Below are positions 41,787 through 53,417 of a stretch of 64,000 nt of DNA, piece by piece. This DNA is from Nocardioides sp. GTDB taxonomy: Bacteria > Actinomycetota > Actinomycetes > Propionibacteriales > Nocardioidaceae. The translations under genes and the position numbers were made by a program. The stretch spans positions 79,626 to 143,625 of the forward strand of contig NZ_JASLGR010000040.1 in the NCBI RefSeq assembly GCF_030150155.1, written 5' to 3'. The notes below the pieces were generated by a model. That model worked only from the letters and a program-made list of their open reading frames with translations, was not told the DNA's origin and made no database searches. Positions within the stretch are counted from its first letter, which is position 1, and each line of letters begins with the position of its first letter.

Positions 41787-41914
41787 CGTGTGCAGCGCGC
41801 CCCGGGCCGGACGGTCCGGGGCGCGATCCGCTCTAGAATGGGTGTGCCGGGGGACAGGCCCCAGGGCCGGACCGGCCGGCACAGGCGACCACAGTGAAGC
41901 GAGCGGGGTGAACG

Positions 41915-43081
41915 ATGTACGTCAGCCACCTCACGCTGCACAACTTCCGCTCCTACGAGCTCGCCGAGGTCCCGCTCGAGCCCGGCGTGACGGCGTTCGT
42001 CGGCCTCAACGGCCAGGGCAAGACCAACCTCGTCGAGGCGATCGACTACCTCTCCCGGCTGCAGTCCCACCGCGTCGCCAGCGATGCCCCGTTGATCCGT
42101 GCCGGAGCCGACCAGGCGCTGATCCGAGCGGCGGTGGTCCGCGACGGACGCACCGCGACGCTCGAGGTCGAGATCAACGCCGGTCGCGCCAACCGGGCCC
42201 GGGTCAACCGCTCGGCGCTGCCCCGCACCCGTGACCTGGTCGGCCTGGTCCGCACCGTCGTCTTCTCACCCGAGGACCTCGCCCTGGTCAAGGGCGACCC
42301 CGCGGACCGGCGTCGCTTCCTCGACGACCTGATCGTGTTGCGCGCGCCGCGTCTGGCCGGAGTCCGCAGCGACTACGAGCGGGTGCTGCGTCAGCGCAAC
42401 ACGCTGCTCAAGTCAGCCCGTTCCCAGCGCAGCTCACGGGAGGCGATGCTGACCACCTTGGCGGTGTGGGACGAGCAGCTGGCTCGTGCCGGTGCCGAGA
42501 TCCTGGCCGAACGACTCGCCCTGGTCGACGCGCTGGGTCCGTACGTCGGCAAGGCGTACGAGACCGTCGCCCGCGGCGCCTCGCGCGACGACGCCGAGAT
42601 CAGCTATCGGCCCTCGCTCGACCTGGCCGGTCTGGAGGCCCCGGTGGCGTCAGGGATCGATCCGCGGCCGATGCTGGAGCGGGCCCTGCTCGACGAGATC
42701 GAGCGCCGCCGTCCGGAGGAGATCGACAGGGCCGTCTCCCTGGTCGGTCCGCACCGCGACGAACTGCTGCTCACCATCGCCGGTGGCGACCAGAAGCTGC
42801 CGGTGAAGGGCTACGCCTCGCACGGGGAGTCGTGGTCGTTCGCGCTCGCGCTGCGGTTGGCCTCCTACGACCTGCTCCGGGCCGACGGCGACGACCCGAT
42901 CCTGGTCCTCGACGACGTCTTCGCCGAGCTCGACTCCGCGCGTCGTGAGCAGCTCGCCGACCTGGTCGCGGGGGCCGAGCAGGTCCTGGTCACCGCGGCG
43001 GTGGGTGCCGATGTGCCCGCCGTGCTGCGCGGTGCCCGGTACCGGGTCGCGTCCGGTGAGGTGACCCGTGAGCTCGACTGA
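41915..43081 (+). CDS. recF: DNA replication/repair protein RecF
   Basis: The 388-residue SMC-like ATPase has Walker A FVGLNGQGKTNLVEAI near residue 30, VNRSALPRTRDL, VVFSPEDLALVKGDPADRRRFLDDL and the C-terminal signature with Walker B: FALALRLASYDLLRADGDDPILVLDDVFAELDSARR. It loads RecA at gaps with RecO and RecR. The ATG follows GGGGTGAACG. Its last 14 bp overlap the DUF721 gene. About 128 bp lie between gnd and recF. Confidence 0.97.
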   Translation: MYVSHLTLHNFRSYELAEVPLEPGVTAFVGLNGQGKTNLVEAIDYLSRLQSHRVASDAPLIRAGADQALIRAAVVRDGRTATLEVEINAGRANRARVNRSALPRTRDLVGLVRTVVFSPEDLALVKGDPADRRRFLDDLIVLRAPRLAGVRSDYERVLRQRNTLLKSARSQRSSREAMLTTLAVWDEQLARAGAEILAERLALVDALGPYVGKAYETVARGASRDDAEISYRPSLDLAGLEAPVASGIDPRPMLERALLDEIERRRPEEIDRAVSLVGPHRDELLLTIAGGDQKLPVKGYASHGESWSFALALRLASYDLLRADGDDPILVLDDVFAELDSARREQLADLVAGAEQVLVTAAVGADVPAVLRGARYRVASGEVTRELD

Positions 43082-43670
43082 GGAGCGACCCGACGACGCC
43101 GTCGAGCTGCCGCCGCGCAGGCAGCAGCCCGGTGCGGACGGTGAGAGCATCGAGGCCGGGGGAGTGGTCGAGCCCGATCGCCCCGCCGACGGTCTGGAGC
43201 TGGCGCGGGCACTGACCCGGGCCACCGCGAACGCGTCCCCGCTGGCTCGGGCCCGCTCGCGACGACGTACGCCGCGGATGCCGGTGCAGAGCAGCGGCGC
43301 CCACCCCGACGACCGCGATCCGCAGCTGCTCGACATGACGCTCGGTCGGCTGGTGGCCGACCACGGCTGGCAGGTCGACCTCAAGGTGCACAGCCTGCTG
43401 GGGCGCTGGGCCGAGCTGGTCGGACCCGAGATCGGGGACCACTCCACGCCTGAGTCGTTCGCGGACGGGGTGGTGGTGGTCCGCACCGACTCCACTGCCT
43501 GGGCGACCCAGCTCAAGCTCCTCGCTCCCTCGGTCGTACGCCGTCTCAACGAGGAGCTGGGCAACGGCACCGTCCTCCAGATCGACGTGCGCGGACCGGT
43601 CGGTCCGACCTGGAAGAAGGGGCCGCGCTCGGTCCGGGGCGGACGAGGGCCCCGCGACACCTACGGCTGA
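43068..43670 (+). CDS. DciA-type DUF721 protein (putative helicase loader)
   Basis: The 200-residue protein has an unstructured basic N-terminus and a DUF721/DciA domain: HGWQVDLKVHSLLGRWAELVGPEIGDHSTPESFADGVVVVRTDSTAWATQLKLLAPSVVRRLNEELG. DciA is the ancestral loader or partner of the replicative helicase DnaB; the mycobacterial equivalent is Rv0004, also between recF and gyrB. GTG 43068 overlaps recF by 14 bp and has GGTGAGGTGA upstream. Domain and place agree; the helicase-loading role is by homology. Confidence 0.9.
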   Translation: MSSTEERPDDAVELPPRRQQPGADGESIEAGGVVEPDRPADGLELARALTRATANASPLARARSRRRTPRMPVQSSGAHPDDRDPQLLDMTLGRLVADHGWQVDLKVHSLLGRWAELVGPEIGDHSTPESFADGVVVVRTDSTAWATQLKLLAPSVVRRLNEELGNGTVLQIDVRGPVGPTWKKGPRSVRGGRGPRDTYG

Positions 43671-43799
43671 TCCGGCCGACGTCCCGGATCGGGCTCAGAG
43701 CCGATCTGCGGGCCTGTCGGAGGTATGGGCCCTCAGCCGCACCCCTGGGAGGCGCTTCGCGGGCCGTTTCCCGGGGTTTTTCGCGGTGTTTCTGTGCCA

Positions 43800-43854
43800 T
43801 TGTCCACAACCCGCTGGCCAGCACCCGGGATTCTGGGCGCCGGGGCGGTATTAT
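43800..43854 (+). promoter_or_regulatory. gyrB promoter with DnaA box
   Basis: TTGTCCACA at 43800-43808 is a perfect DnaA box. TATTAT at 43849-43854 is a -10 element exactly 6 nt before the gyrB GTG, so the transcript should be leaderless. The box lies about 40 bp upstream of the -10 and could regulate gyrB. Confidence 0.7.
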
Positions 43855-43860
43855 GGCTGG

Positions 43861-45990
<2,130 letters not shown>

Positions 45991-46018
45991 GTCGAACCGC
46001 ACTTAAGAGAGAATCACT

Positions 46019-48651
<2,633 letters not shown>

Positions 48652-48652
<1 letters not shown>

Positions 48653-49152
48653 TGGCTGACGACGACACCGCGGTGCGGACCGGCCTGGCCCAGCAGCTGA
48701 AGGGCAGGCTCCAGGCGGCCGCTGAGGAGTTCAAGACGACGGCGGTCGGCGAGACCGGTCCGGTGAAGGCGAGCGGGAAGTCCCCGCGGCGCGCCCGGCT
48801 GGCGCTCTCCCGGATCGACCCGTGGTCGGTGATGAAGGCCGGGTTCCTGCTCTCGGCAGCGCTGGCGATCGTCACCGTGGTCGCCGTGTTCATCGTCTGG
48901 ACGGTGCTCGGCGCCGCAGGCGTGTGGGACTCGATCAACACCTCGGTCCAGGACGTCGTCGGCGGCCAGGACGCCTCGACGTTCAACATCCGCGACTACC
49001 TCGGCACCGGTCGGGTGATGGGCTTCACCGTGCTGGTCTCGGTGATCAACATCGTCCTGATGACGGCCGTGGCCACCCTCGGCGCGTTCCTCTACAACAT
49101 GGCTGCGGCCCTGGTCGGCGGGATCGATCTGACCCTGACCGAGGAGCGGTGA
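48652..49152 (+). CDS. DUF3566 transmembrane protein
   Basis: The 166-residue protein has a cytoplasmic basic N-terminus (about 50 residues), then the DUF3566 segment ARLALSRIDPWSVMKAGFLLSAALAIVTVVAVFIVW, an extracytoplasmic loop, and a second membrane helix (MGFTVLVSVINIVLMTAVATLGAFLYNMAAALVGGIDLTL). The family is always found next to gyrA in actinobacteria (Rv0007 in Mycobacterium). A role in envelope or division is suspected only from position. It overlaps the gyrA stop by one base. Confidence 0.92.
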
Positions 49153-49226
49153 CGCCCCGATTTCGTCGCCCGGCAGCCGTCGGGTAACGTTCTCTTCGGC
49201 CGAGGGGCTTCCACCCGAAGCCACCT

Positions 49227-49300
49227 GCGCTTATAGCTCAGACGGTTAGAGCACCACACTGATAATGTGGGGGTCGGAGGTTCAAGTCCTCCTAAGCGCA
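49227..49300 (+). tRNA. tRNA-Ile (GAT)
   Basis: The acceptor stem GCGCTTA/TAAGCGC pairs perfectly. The D-arm is GCTC...GAGC, the anticodon arm CCACA-CTGATAA-TGTGG has anticodon GAT, and the T-arm GGAGG-TTCAAGT-CCTCC is perfect. Length is 74 nt with discriminator A. No CCA is encoded, so the CCA-adding enzyme must complete it. It sits after gyrA, as in many actinobacteria. Confidence 0.95.
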
Positions 49301-49326
49301 CTCAACACCCCAGGCGGGAGACCATC

Positions 49327-49455
49327 ATGAAGAAGATCATCCTGGTCCTGCTGGCCGCGGGCGCGGCAGTCTTCGCGAAGAAGCAGCTGGACAAGTCCAA
49401 TGCCGAGCGGTCCCTGTGGGCCGAGGCGACCGACACCGTCCCGCCGGCCAACTGA
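49327..49455 (+). CDS. DLW-39 family miniprotein
   Basis: The 42-residue protein MKKIILVLLAAGAAVFAKKQ is followed by DKSNAERSLWAEATDTVPPAN. It has a single N-terminal hydrophobic helix and a C-terminal LWAEATD segment matching the DLW-39 family, which sits between the gyrA-linked tRNA genes in actinobacteria. The ATG has GGGAG upstream. Function is unknown; it is probably membrane-associated. Confidence 0.85.
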   Translation: MKKIILVLLAAGAAVFAKKQLDKSNAERSLWAEATDTVPPAN

Positions 49456-49485
49456 GATACTTCCGCTGAGTCCGTTCGCGGACGA

Positions 49486-49561
49486 GGGGCCTTGGCGCAA
49501 TTGGTAGCGCATCTGCTTTGCAAGCAGAGGGTTAGGGGTTCGAGTCCCCTAGGCTCCACCA
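49486..49561 (+). tRNA. tRNA-Ala (TGC)
   Basis: Acceptor GGGGCCT/AGGCTCC (one G-T pair), D-arm GCGC...GCGC, anticodon arm TCTGC-TTTGCAA-GCAGA with anticodon TGC, and T-arm AGGGG-TTCGAGT-CCCCT. CCA is encoded at 49559-49561. Together with tRNA-Ile it forms the conserved pair after gyrA. Confidence 0.96.
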
Positions 49562-49569
49562 GACACTGA

Positions 49570-49597
49570 GAACCGCAAGCCTTCGGGCTTGCGGTTC
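49570..49597 (+). terminator. Rho-independent terminator after tRNA-Ala
   Basis: GAACCGCAAGCC (49570-49581) pairs with GGCTTGCGGTTC (49586-49597), enclosing the tetraloop TTCG. TTGTCATTT follows. It begins 9 nt after the CCA end. Confidence 0.9.
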
Positions 49598-49653
49598 TTG
49601 TCATTTCAGGGCGGTCTCTGGTCCGGCGCACGCCCCTCCCTGTAGAGTGAGTA

Positions 49654-49668
49654 TGAGAATCATTCTCA
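49654..49668. promoter_or_regulatory. Zur-type operator
   Basis: TGAGAATCATTCTCA is a perfect 7-1-7 palindrome matching the actinobacterial zinc-uptake-regulator box. It follows a -10-like TAGAGT by a few bases, where a repressor would block transcription, and lies 24 bp before the start of the COG0523-like gene. Confidence 0.8.
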
Positions 49669-49691
49669 ATAACTCTCGAGGGGGAGTCACG

Positions 49692-50798
49692 GTGCACCAC
49701 GCCATCCATGCCGCCGACCGCACGGCCGTCGTCCTGATCTCCGGGTTCGACGACGGTGCGATGGGCGCCGCCGCCATCGCCGTACACCTGGGAGTGCCCG
49801 GAGCAGTGGCGGTGCGCCACACCATCGACCCCGAGCGCCAAGTGCTCACCCGGATCGTGAGTGACCTGTCCGGGGTGCTCGAGCGCGAGGAGATCAACCT
49901 GGCCCACGCCTGCGTCTCGTGTGCGATCCGCGAGGACATCGTGCCGACCCTGGAGCGCCTCGCGGCGGCAGGCCGGTGGAGCGCGATCGTGGCGTGCCTG
50001 CCGGTCGCGGCCGAGGCGACGCAGGTCTGCCGAGTGGTGGCGTTCGCACCGCAGCAGGCGCCGCACGTGCGGATCGCGGCTGTGGTCACGGCGCTCGACG
50101 GTGCGGGGGTGGTGCGGGACCTGCTGGGTGACGACCTGCTCGACGAGCGCGGCCTGGCGACGTCGCGCGAGGACCGCCGTGGGGTGGGGGAGGTGGGGTG
50201 CTCGATGGTGGAGTACGCCGACCTGGTCTGCCTCACCAGCGTCCCCGATCCCGCCGCGCGGGCCCTGCTGGCGGCCCTGGCGCGTCCCGGGGTCAGCGTG
50301 GTGACCGATCCGGCCGCGATCGACGTCGCCCCACTGCTCGTCGGAGCGCATCGCCCCGAGGAGGTGGAGTCCTGGGTCAGCGAGGTCCGACGCGAGCCGC
50401 TTCCGCCCGCGCCGGAGGGGGTCTGGCGGCTCGATCTGCGCTCGGACCGGCCGTTCCACCCGCTCCGGTTCGCCGACGAGCTGGTCACGCTCGGGTCGGG
50501 GCCCCGTCGCTCCCGTGGCTGCTTCTGGCTCCCGACCCGGCCGGACGCGGTCTGTGCCTGGGACGGCGCCGGGGGACAGATCGGGATCGGCGCGGGCCAG
50601 CTGTGGGGGCGGCGGCCGCCGTTGACCCGGATCACCGTCCTCGGCCTCGACGCGGATGCGGCGGCGCGGCCGGCGATCCGGGCGGCGTTCGAGGCCAGTC
50701 TGGTCACCGAGGCCGAGCTCGCTGCGCGGGGTCGGGTCTGGGTGGAGACCTGGGACGGCTTCGAGCCGTGGCTCGGCCCGATCCAGAGCGTCGCCTGA
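49692..50798 (+). CDS. COG0523/CobW-like protein with degenerate P-loop, probably zinc-starvation induced
   Basis: The 368-residue protein resembles the CobW/COG0523 metallochaperone family. AHACVSCAIREDIVPTLERLA (Cys74, Cys77) replaces the usual CxCC metal motif. A C-terminal domain contains DLRSDRPFHPLRFADEL and RGCFWLPTRPDAVCAWDGAGGQI, the CobW_C pattern. The N-terminal nucleotide-binding loop GFDDGAMGAA lacks the Walker A Lys/Thr, so GTP hydrolysis is doubtful. The Zur box 24 bp upstream implies expression in zinc shortage. GTG 49692 has GGGGGAG 6 nt upstream and places the operator outside the gene. A degenerate subgroup is known to me from Streptomyces; its biochemical role is not settled. 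Confidence 0.72.
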   Translation: MHHAIHAADRTAVVLISGFDDGAMGAAAIAVHLGVPGAVAVRHTIDPERQVLTRIVSDLSGVLEREEINLAHACVSCAIREDIVPTLERLAAAGRWSAIVACLPVAAEATQVCRVVAFAPQQAPHVRIAAVVTALDGAGVVRDLLGDDLLDERGLATSREDRRGVGEVGCSMVEYADLVCLTSVPDPAARALLAALARPGVSVVTDPAAIDVAPLLVGAHRPEEVESWVSEVRREPLPPAPEGVWRLDLRSDRPFHPLRFADELVTLGSGPRRSRGCFWLPTRPDAVCAWDGAGGQIGIGAGQLWGRRPPLTRITVLGLDADAAARPAIRAAFEASLVTEAELAARGRVWVETWDGFEPWLGPIQSVA

Positions 50799-50824
50799 TC
50801 CCTGCGGCGTTCTAGAGTGGATCG

Positions 50825-51304
50825 GTGGAGTCTGTCGTCGTAGCCCGGTTCGATCAGCTAGAGCCGGCGGTGGCGTACGGCGTGTGGCGGCTGCGCCAAG
50901 AGGTCTTCATGCTGGAACAGCAGTGCCTCTATCCCGATCTCGACGGACGGGATCTGGAGCCCGGGACCCTCCACGTGGTCGTCGCCGAGGGTGTCGCCGA
51001 GGGTTCGGAGGCCGATCCTCCCGCCGTGCGGGGCTATTGCCGGATCCTGGACGAGGACGGTCGGGAGTGGCGCATCGGACGCGTCGTGGCGGCGCCGCCG
51101 GCCCGGGGGAGCGGCCTGGCCCACCGGGTGGTGACGGCCGCGGTCGGTGCCTGTGACGAGCGCGGTCCCCGGCCGATCGTGCTCGACGCCCAGTCTCCGT
51201 TGGTGCCCTGGTACGCCCAGCACGGATTCGACGTCGACGGAGCAGAGTTCCTCGAGGACGGCATCGCACACACGCCGATGCGGCGGATCGTTCCGACGCC
51301 CTAG
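50825..51304 (+). CDS. ElaA-type GNAT N-acetyltransferase
   Basis: The 159-residue protein has the ElaA features: VFMLEQQCLYPDLDGRDLEPGTLHV near the start, acetyl-CoA loop IGRVVAAPPARGSGLAHRVV, and VLDAQSPLVPWYAQHGFDVDG. These are small cytosolic acyltransferases of uncertain substrate. GTG 50825 lies 6 nt after TAGAGT (leaderless pattern). Its TAG stop overlaps the stop of the antisense lrp remnant (shared CTAG), so it abuts the rearrangement breakpoint. Confidence 0.9.
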   Translation: MESVVVARFDQLEPAVAYGVWRLRQEVFMLEQQCLYPDLDGRDLEPGTLHVVVAEGVAEGSEADPPAVRGYCRILDEDGREWRIGRVVAAPPARGSGLAHRVVTAAVGACDERGPRPIVLDAQSPLVPWYAQHGFDVDGAEFLEDGIAHTPMRRIVPTP

Positions 51305-51394
51305 GGCCGCGTCGGGGAGAGATCGTCGAGCACGATCAGCGGGGTCTCGATCGAGCCCAGCACCCGGATCTCGAGGAACGCCTCCAGGGCCGTC
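51301..51394 (-). pseudogene. Internally deleted remnant of the lrp gene
   Basis: Two blocks match the intact lrp at 52831-53265: 51301-51339 against 52831-52869 (one mismatch) and 51342-51394 against 53034-53086 (two mismatches). The offset between blocks changes from 1530 to 1692, a 162-bp in-frame deletion. Read on the minus strand it still encodes the Lrp end with the terminal LSPTRP and stop, but has no helix-turn-helix and no start. It is the left flank of the segment holding the metallo-beta-lactamase-fold gene. Confidence 0.85.
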
Positions 51395-51419
51395 GCCCCC
51401 GGCCGGTGCGGCCGGGGGC
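51395..51419. terminator. GC-rich hairpin between elaA-like gene and MBL-fold gene
   Basis: GCCCCCGGCC (51395-51404) pairs with GGCCGGGGGC (51410-51419), a perfect 10-bp stem with a 5-nt loop. Located between two convergent genes, it may act for both strands; no T-run is present. Confidence 0.6.
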
Positions 51420-51429
51420 GGGGGAGTGG

Positions 51430-52707
51430 TCAGCGCAGGCCGATCACCTGGTTGTCGGTGCCGGCGACGACGGTGGTGCGGGTCTGCTTGCCGATCCGCT
51501 GGGCGATCTTCTGCCAGGCCTGCGGGCCGAGCGAGCCCGGCACCACGTGATGCAGTGCGAGCGTCTTCACGTCGATCTCGCGGACGAGCTGCTTGAGCTG
51601 CGCCTCGGTGGTGTGAGCCCCGAACATGTGGTTGCGGAACGCCTCCTTCTGAGCGTCGGAGACGCTCAGGGCCTCGATGCTGGCGTTGACCGAGTCGTAG
51701 TCGATGATCTCGTGCAGCAGCAGGTCGGCGCCGTCGGCCAGGGTGAGCAGGTTCGGGGTCAGGGTGGTGTCGCCCGAGATCACGATCGCCCCGTCGTCGG
51801 AGTCGAAGCGGAAGGCGTACGCCGGCACCATCTGGCCGTGGGCGACCAGGACGGCACTCACCCGGACCCGCTCGTCCTCGTAGACGGTGAACGGTGTCAT
51901 CGCGGGGGCGGTGCCGTCGTACGCCGGTGTCACGCCGGCCGGCAGGGCGATGTCGTGGGCGCTGACTACCTGGTCGATCAGCGGCGACCCGGCGTCGTAG
52001 ATCCGGTCGTTGATGTCGGTGGCGAAGGCGGCGAGCAGGTGCTGCACCGTCTCGACGGTGCCCGGTGTCGGGCTGGCGGGGTGGAACGGTCCGCTGACCG
52101 GGCGCGAGGGCGGGAAGGGGTGCGGGAGCTGTCCGCGCTCGCCCGGTCCGTGGATCTGGAACGGGGTGGCGGTGCCGAGCCCGCCGCCGATGAAGCCCTG
52201 GACCAGGAAGGTCGACAGGTCGGTGACGTGGTCGGAGTGCAGGTGGGTGATGAAGCCCGCGCGGTAGGCCGACAGGTCGTTGCGGCCGTCGACCGGGCCG
52301 ACCGCTCCGGCGCCCCAGAGTCCGGCCGCCGAGCCGTGGCCGGCATCGACCAGGTAGCGCGCCCCGGCGACCTCGACGACGGTGCTGATCCCGCGCAGAC
52401 CGGCCGCCTGGCGCCAGATCGGGCCCCCGGCGGTGCCGACCAGGATGGCGCGGGTGCGCGAGGAGACCTTGGTGCTGGAGGCTGCCGGTGCTGCTGCGGC
52501 GGGGGAGAGCAGGCCACCCATGCCCAGGCCGCCCGCGGCGAGGGCTGACAGGCCACCGATCCCGGCCCAGGCCAGCACGGAGCGCCGGGACGCTCCCGTC
52601 GCCTGATCGGCGACGCTCGTACCGCCGCGTCCTGCACTGTCGGCACTGCTGGTGCCGCCAGTGCCGTCGAGGTCCGCCAGCGCGTGGTCACGCGAGCACT
52701 CACACAT
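51430..52707 (-). CDS. Tat-exported metallo-beta-lactamase-fold hydrolase
   Basis: The 425-residue protein has a long N-terminal region with a Tat signal (SRRSVLAWAGIGGLSALAAGG; an extended n-region of about 40 residues precedes it). An MBL-fold domain follows with THLHSDHVTDL (zinc ligands), VISGDTTLTPNL (bridging Asp), LLLHEIID and ALHHVVPG. It should be folded with metals before export. The family includes arylsulfatase/lactonase/tRNase Z-type enzymes; the substrate is unknown. ATG 52707 has GGGAG 6 nt upstream. A dyad lies 14 bp further upstream. It is bracketed by lrp and an lrp remnant, suggesting that this segment arrived by recombination or duplication. Confidence 0.85.
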   Translation of the reverse strand: MCECSRDHALADLDGTGGTSSADSAGRGGTSVADQATGASRRSVLAWAGIGGLSALAAGGLGMGGLLSPAAAAPAASSTKVSSRTRAILVGTAGGPIWRQAAGLRGISTVVEVAGARYLVDAGHGSAAGLWGAGAVGPVDGRNDLSAYRAGFITHLHSDHVTDLSTFLVQGFIGGGLGTATPFQIHGPGERGQLPHPFPPSRPVSGPFHPASPTPGTVETVQHLLAAFATDINDRIYDAGSPLIDQVVSAHDIALPAGVTPAYDGTAPAMTPFTVYEDERVRVSAVLVAHGQMVPAYAFRFDSDDGAIVISGDTTLTPNLLTLADGADLLLHEIIDYDSVNASIEALSVSDAQKEAFRNHMFGAHTTEAQLKQLVREIDVKTLALHHVVPGSLGPQAWQKIAQRIGKQTRTTVVAGTDNQVIGLR

Positions 52708-52720
52708 CCGAGACTCCCAT

Positions 52721-52740
52721 CCTGTAGTGATCGTTACAGG
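52721..52740. promoter_or_regulatory. Inverted repeat upstream of MBL-fold gene
   Basis: CCTGTAGTGATCGTTACAGG has 6-bp arms CCTGTA/TACAGG around a central GATC. It lies 14-33 bp before the ATG, where an operator would sit. The binding protein is unknown. Confidence 0.55.
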
Positions 52741-52830
52741 CAGGGACCGTATATGACCTACGTCACACTGGCAATGGGCCTGACGGCGGGCTGGACGAGG
52801 CGGGACCCGGCGAGGAGCGCCGGGGGGAGG

Positions 52831-53265
52831 CTAGGGCCGCGTCGGGGAGAGCTCGTCGAGCACGATCAGGGTCTTGGTGCCGATCAGCTTGCCGGTCTTG
52901 CGCATCCGATTGACCACCCGGGCGAGGTGGTCGACGTTGTCCACCCGCACGCGCAGCAGGCCGTCGGGGTCACCGGCGATGGTGAGCATCTGGACCACCT
53001 CGGGCATCGCCTTGAGGTCGTCCCAGACCTCCTGGGTCTCGATCGAGCCCAGCACCCGGATCTCGATGAACGCCTCCAGGGCGGTCCCGGTGGCGGCGTG
53101 GTTGATCACCGCGGTGTAGCCGGTGATCACGCCGTCGCGCTCCAGACGGTCGATCCGGCGCTTCACGGGCGCAGCCGAGAGGCCCACTCGATCGGCGATC
53201 TCGGCGATCGGGCGGCGGGCATTCGAACTGAGCAGATCCAGGATCTGGCGATCGATCGCGTCCAC
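52831..53265 (-). CDS. Lrp/AsnC-family transcriptional regulator
   Basis: The 144-residue protein has the N-terminal helix-turn-helix AIDRQILDLLSSNARRPIAEIADRVGLSAAPVKRRIDRLERDGVI and the C-terminal RAM domain with FIEIRVLGSIE and IAGDPDGLLRVRVDNVDHL, where the family binds amino acids. GTG 53265 lies 6 nt after TAGGAT (leaderless pattern). It is divergent from the 2-oxoacid oxidoreductase and amino acid dehydrogenase genes, which it probably controls in response to an amino acid. A deleted copy lies 1.5 kb away. Confidence 0.92.
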   Translation of the reverse strand: MDAIDRQILDLLSSNARRPIAEIADRVGLSAAPVKRRIDRLERDGVITGYTAVINHAATGTALEAFIEIRVLGSIETQEVWDDLKAMPEVVQMLTIAGDPDGLLRVRVDNVDHLARVVNRMRKTGKLIGTKTLIVLDELSPTRP

Positions 53266-53349
53266 GAAGGAATCCTACAAATCCACGCACGAATCCTGTG
53301 GTCCGTCGCACCCTCGACGACACGTTCACGCGAGATAGAACAGTTTCAT

Positions 53350-53369
53350 GCGCCGATATTTCTCGGCGC
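53350..53369. promoter_or_regulatory. Dyad in the lrp/oxidoreductase intergenic region
   Basis: GCGCCGA (53350-53356) and TCGGCGC (53363-53369) flank the AT-rich TATTTC. Its place between divergent lrp and the oxidoreductase gene, 48 bp before that gene's ATG, fits an Lrp operator or an mRNA-leader hairpin. Confidence 0.4.
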
Positions 53370-53417
53370 GTCCAGGTCGACAACAGTGTGATCCGAGACA
53401 CATTCGGGAGGTGCGGC

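Noticed and set aside
43669..43690. GATCCGG/CCGGATC hairpin after the DUF721 gene
   Set aside because: Only a 7-bp stem with an 8-nt loop overlapping the stop codon and no T-run; not enough to call a terminator.
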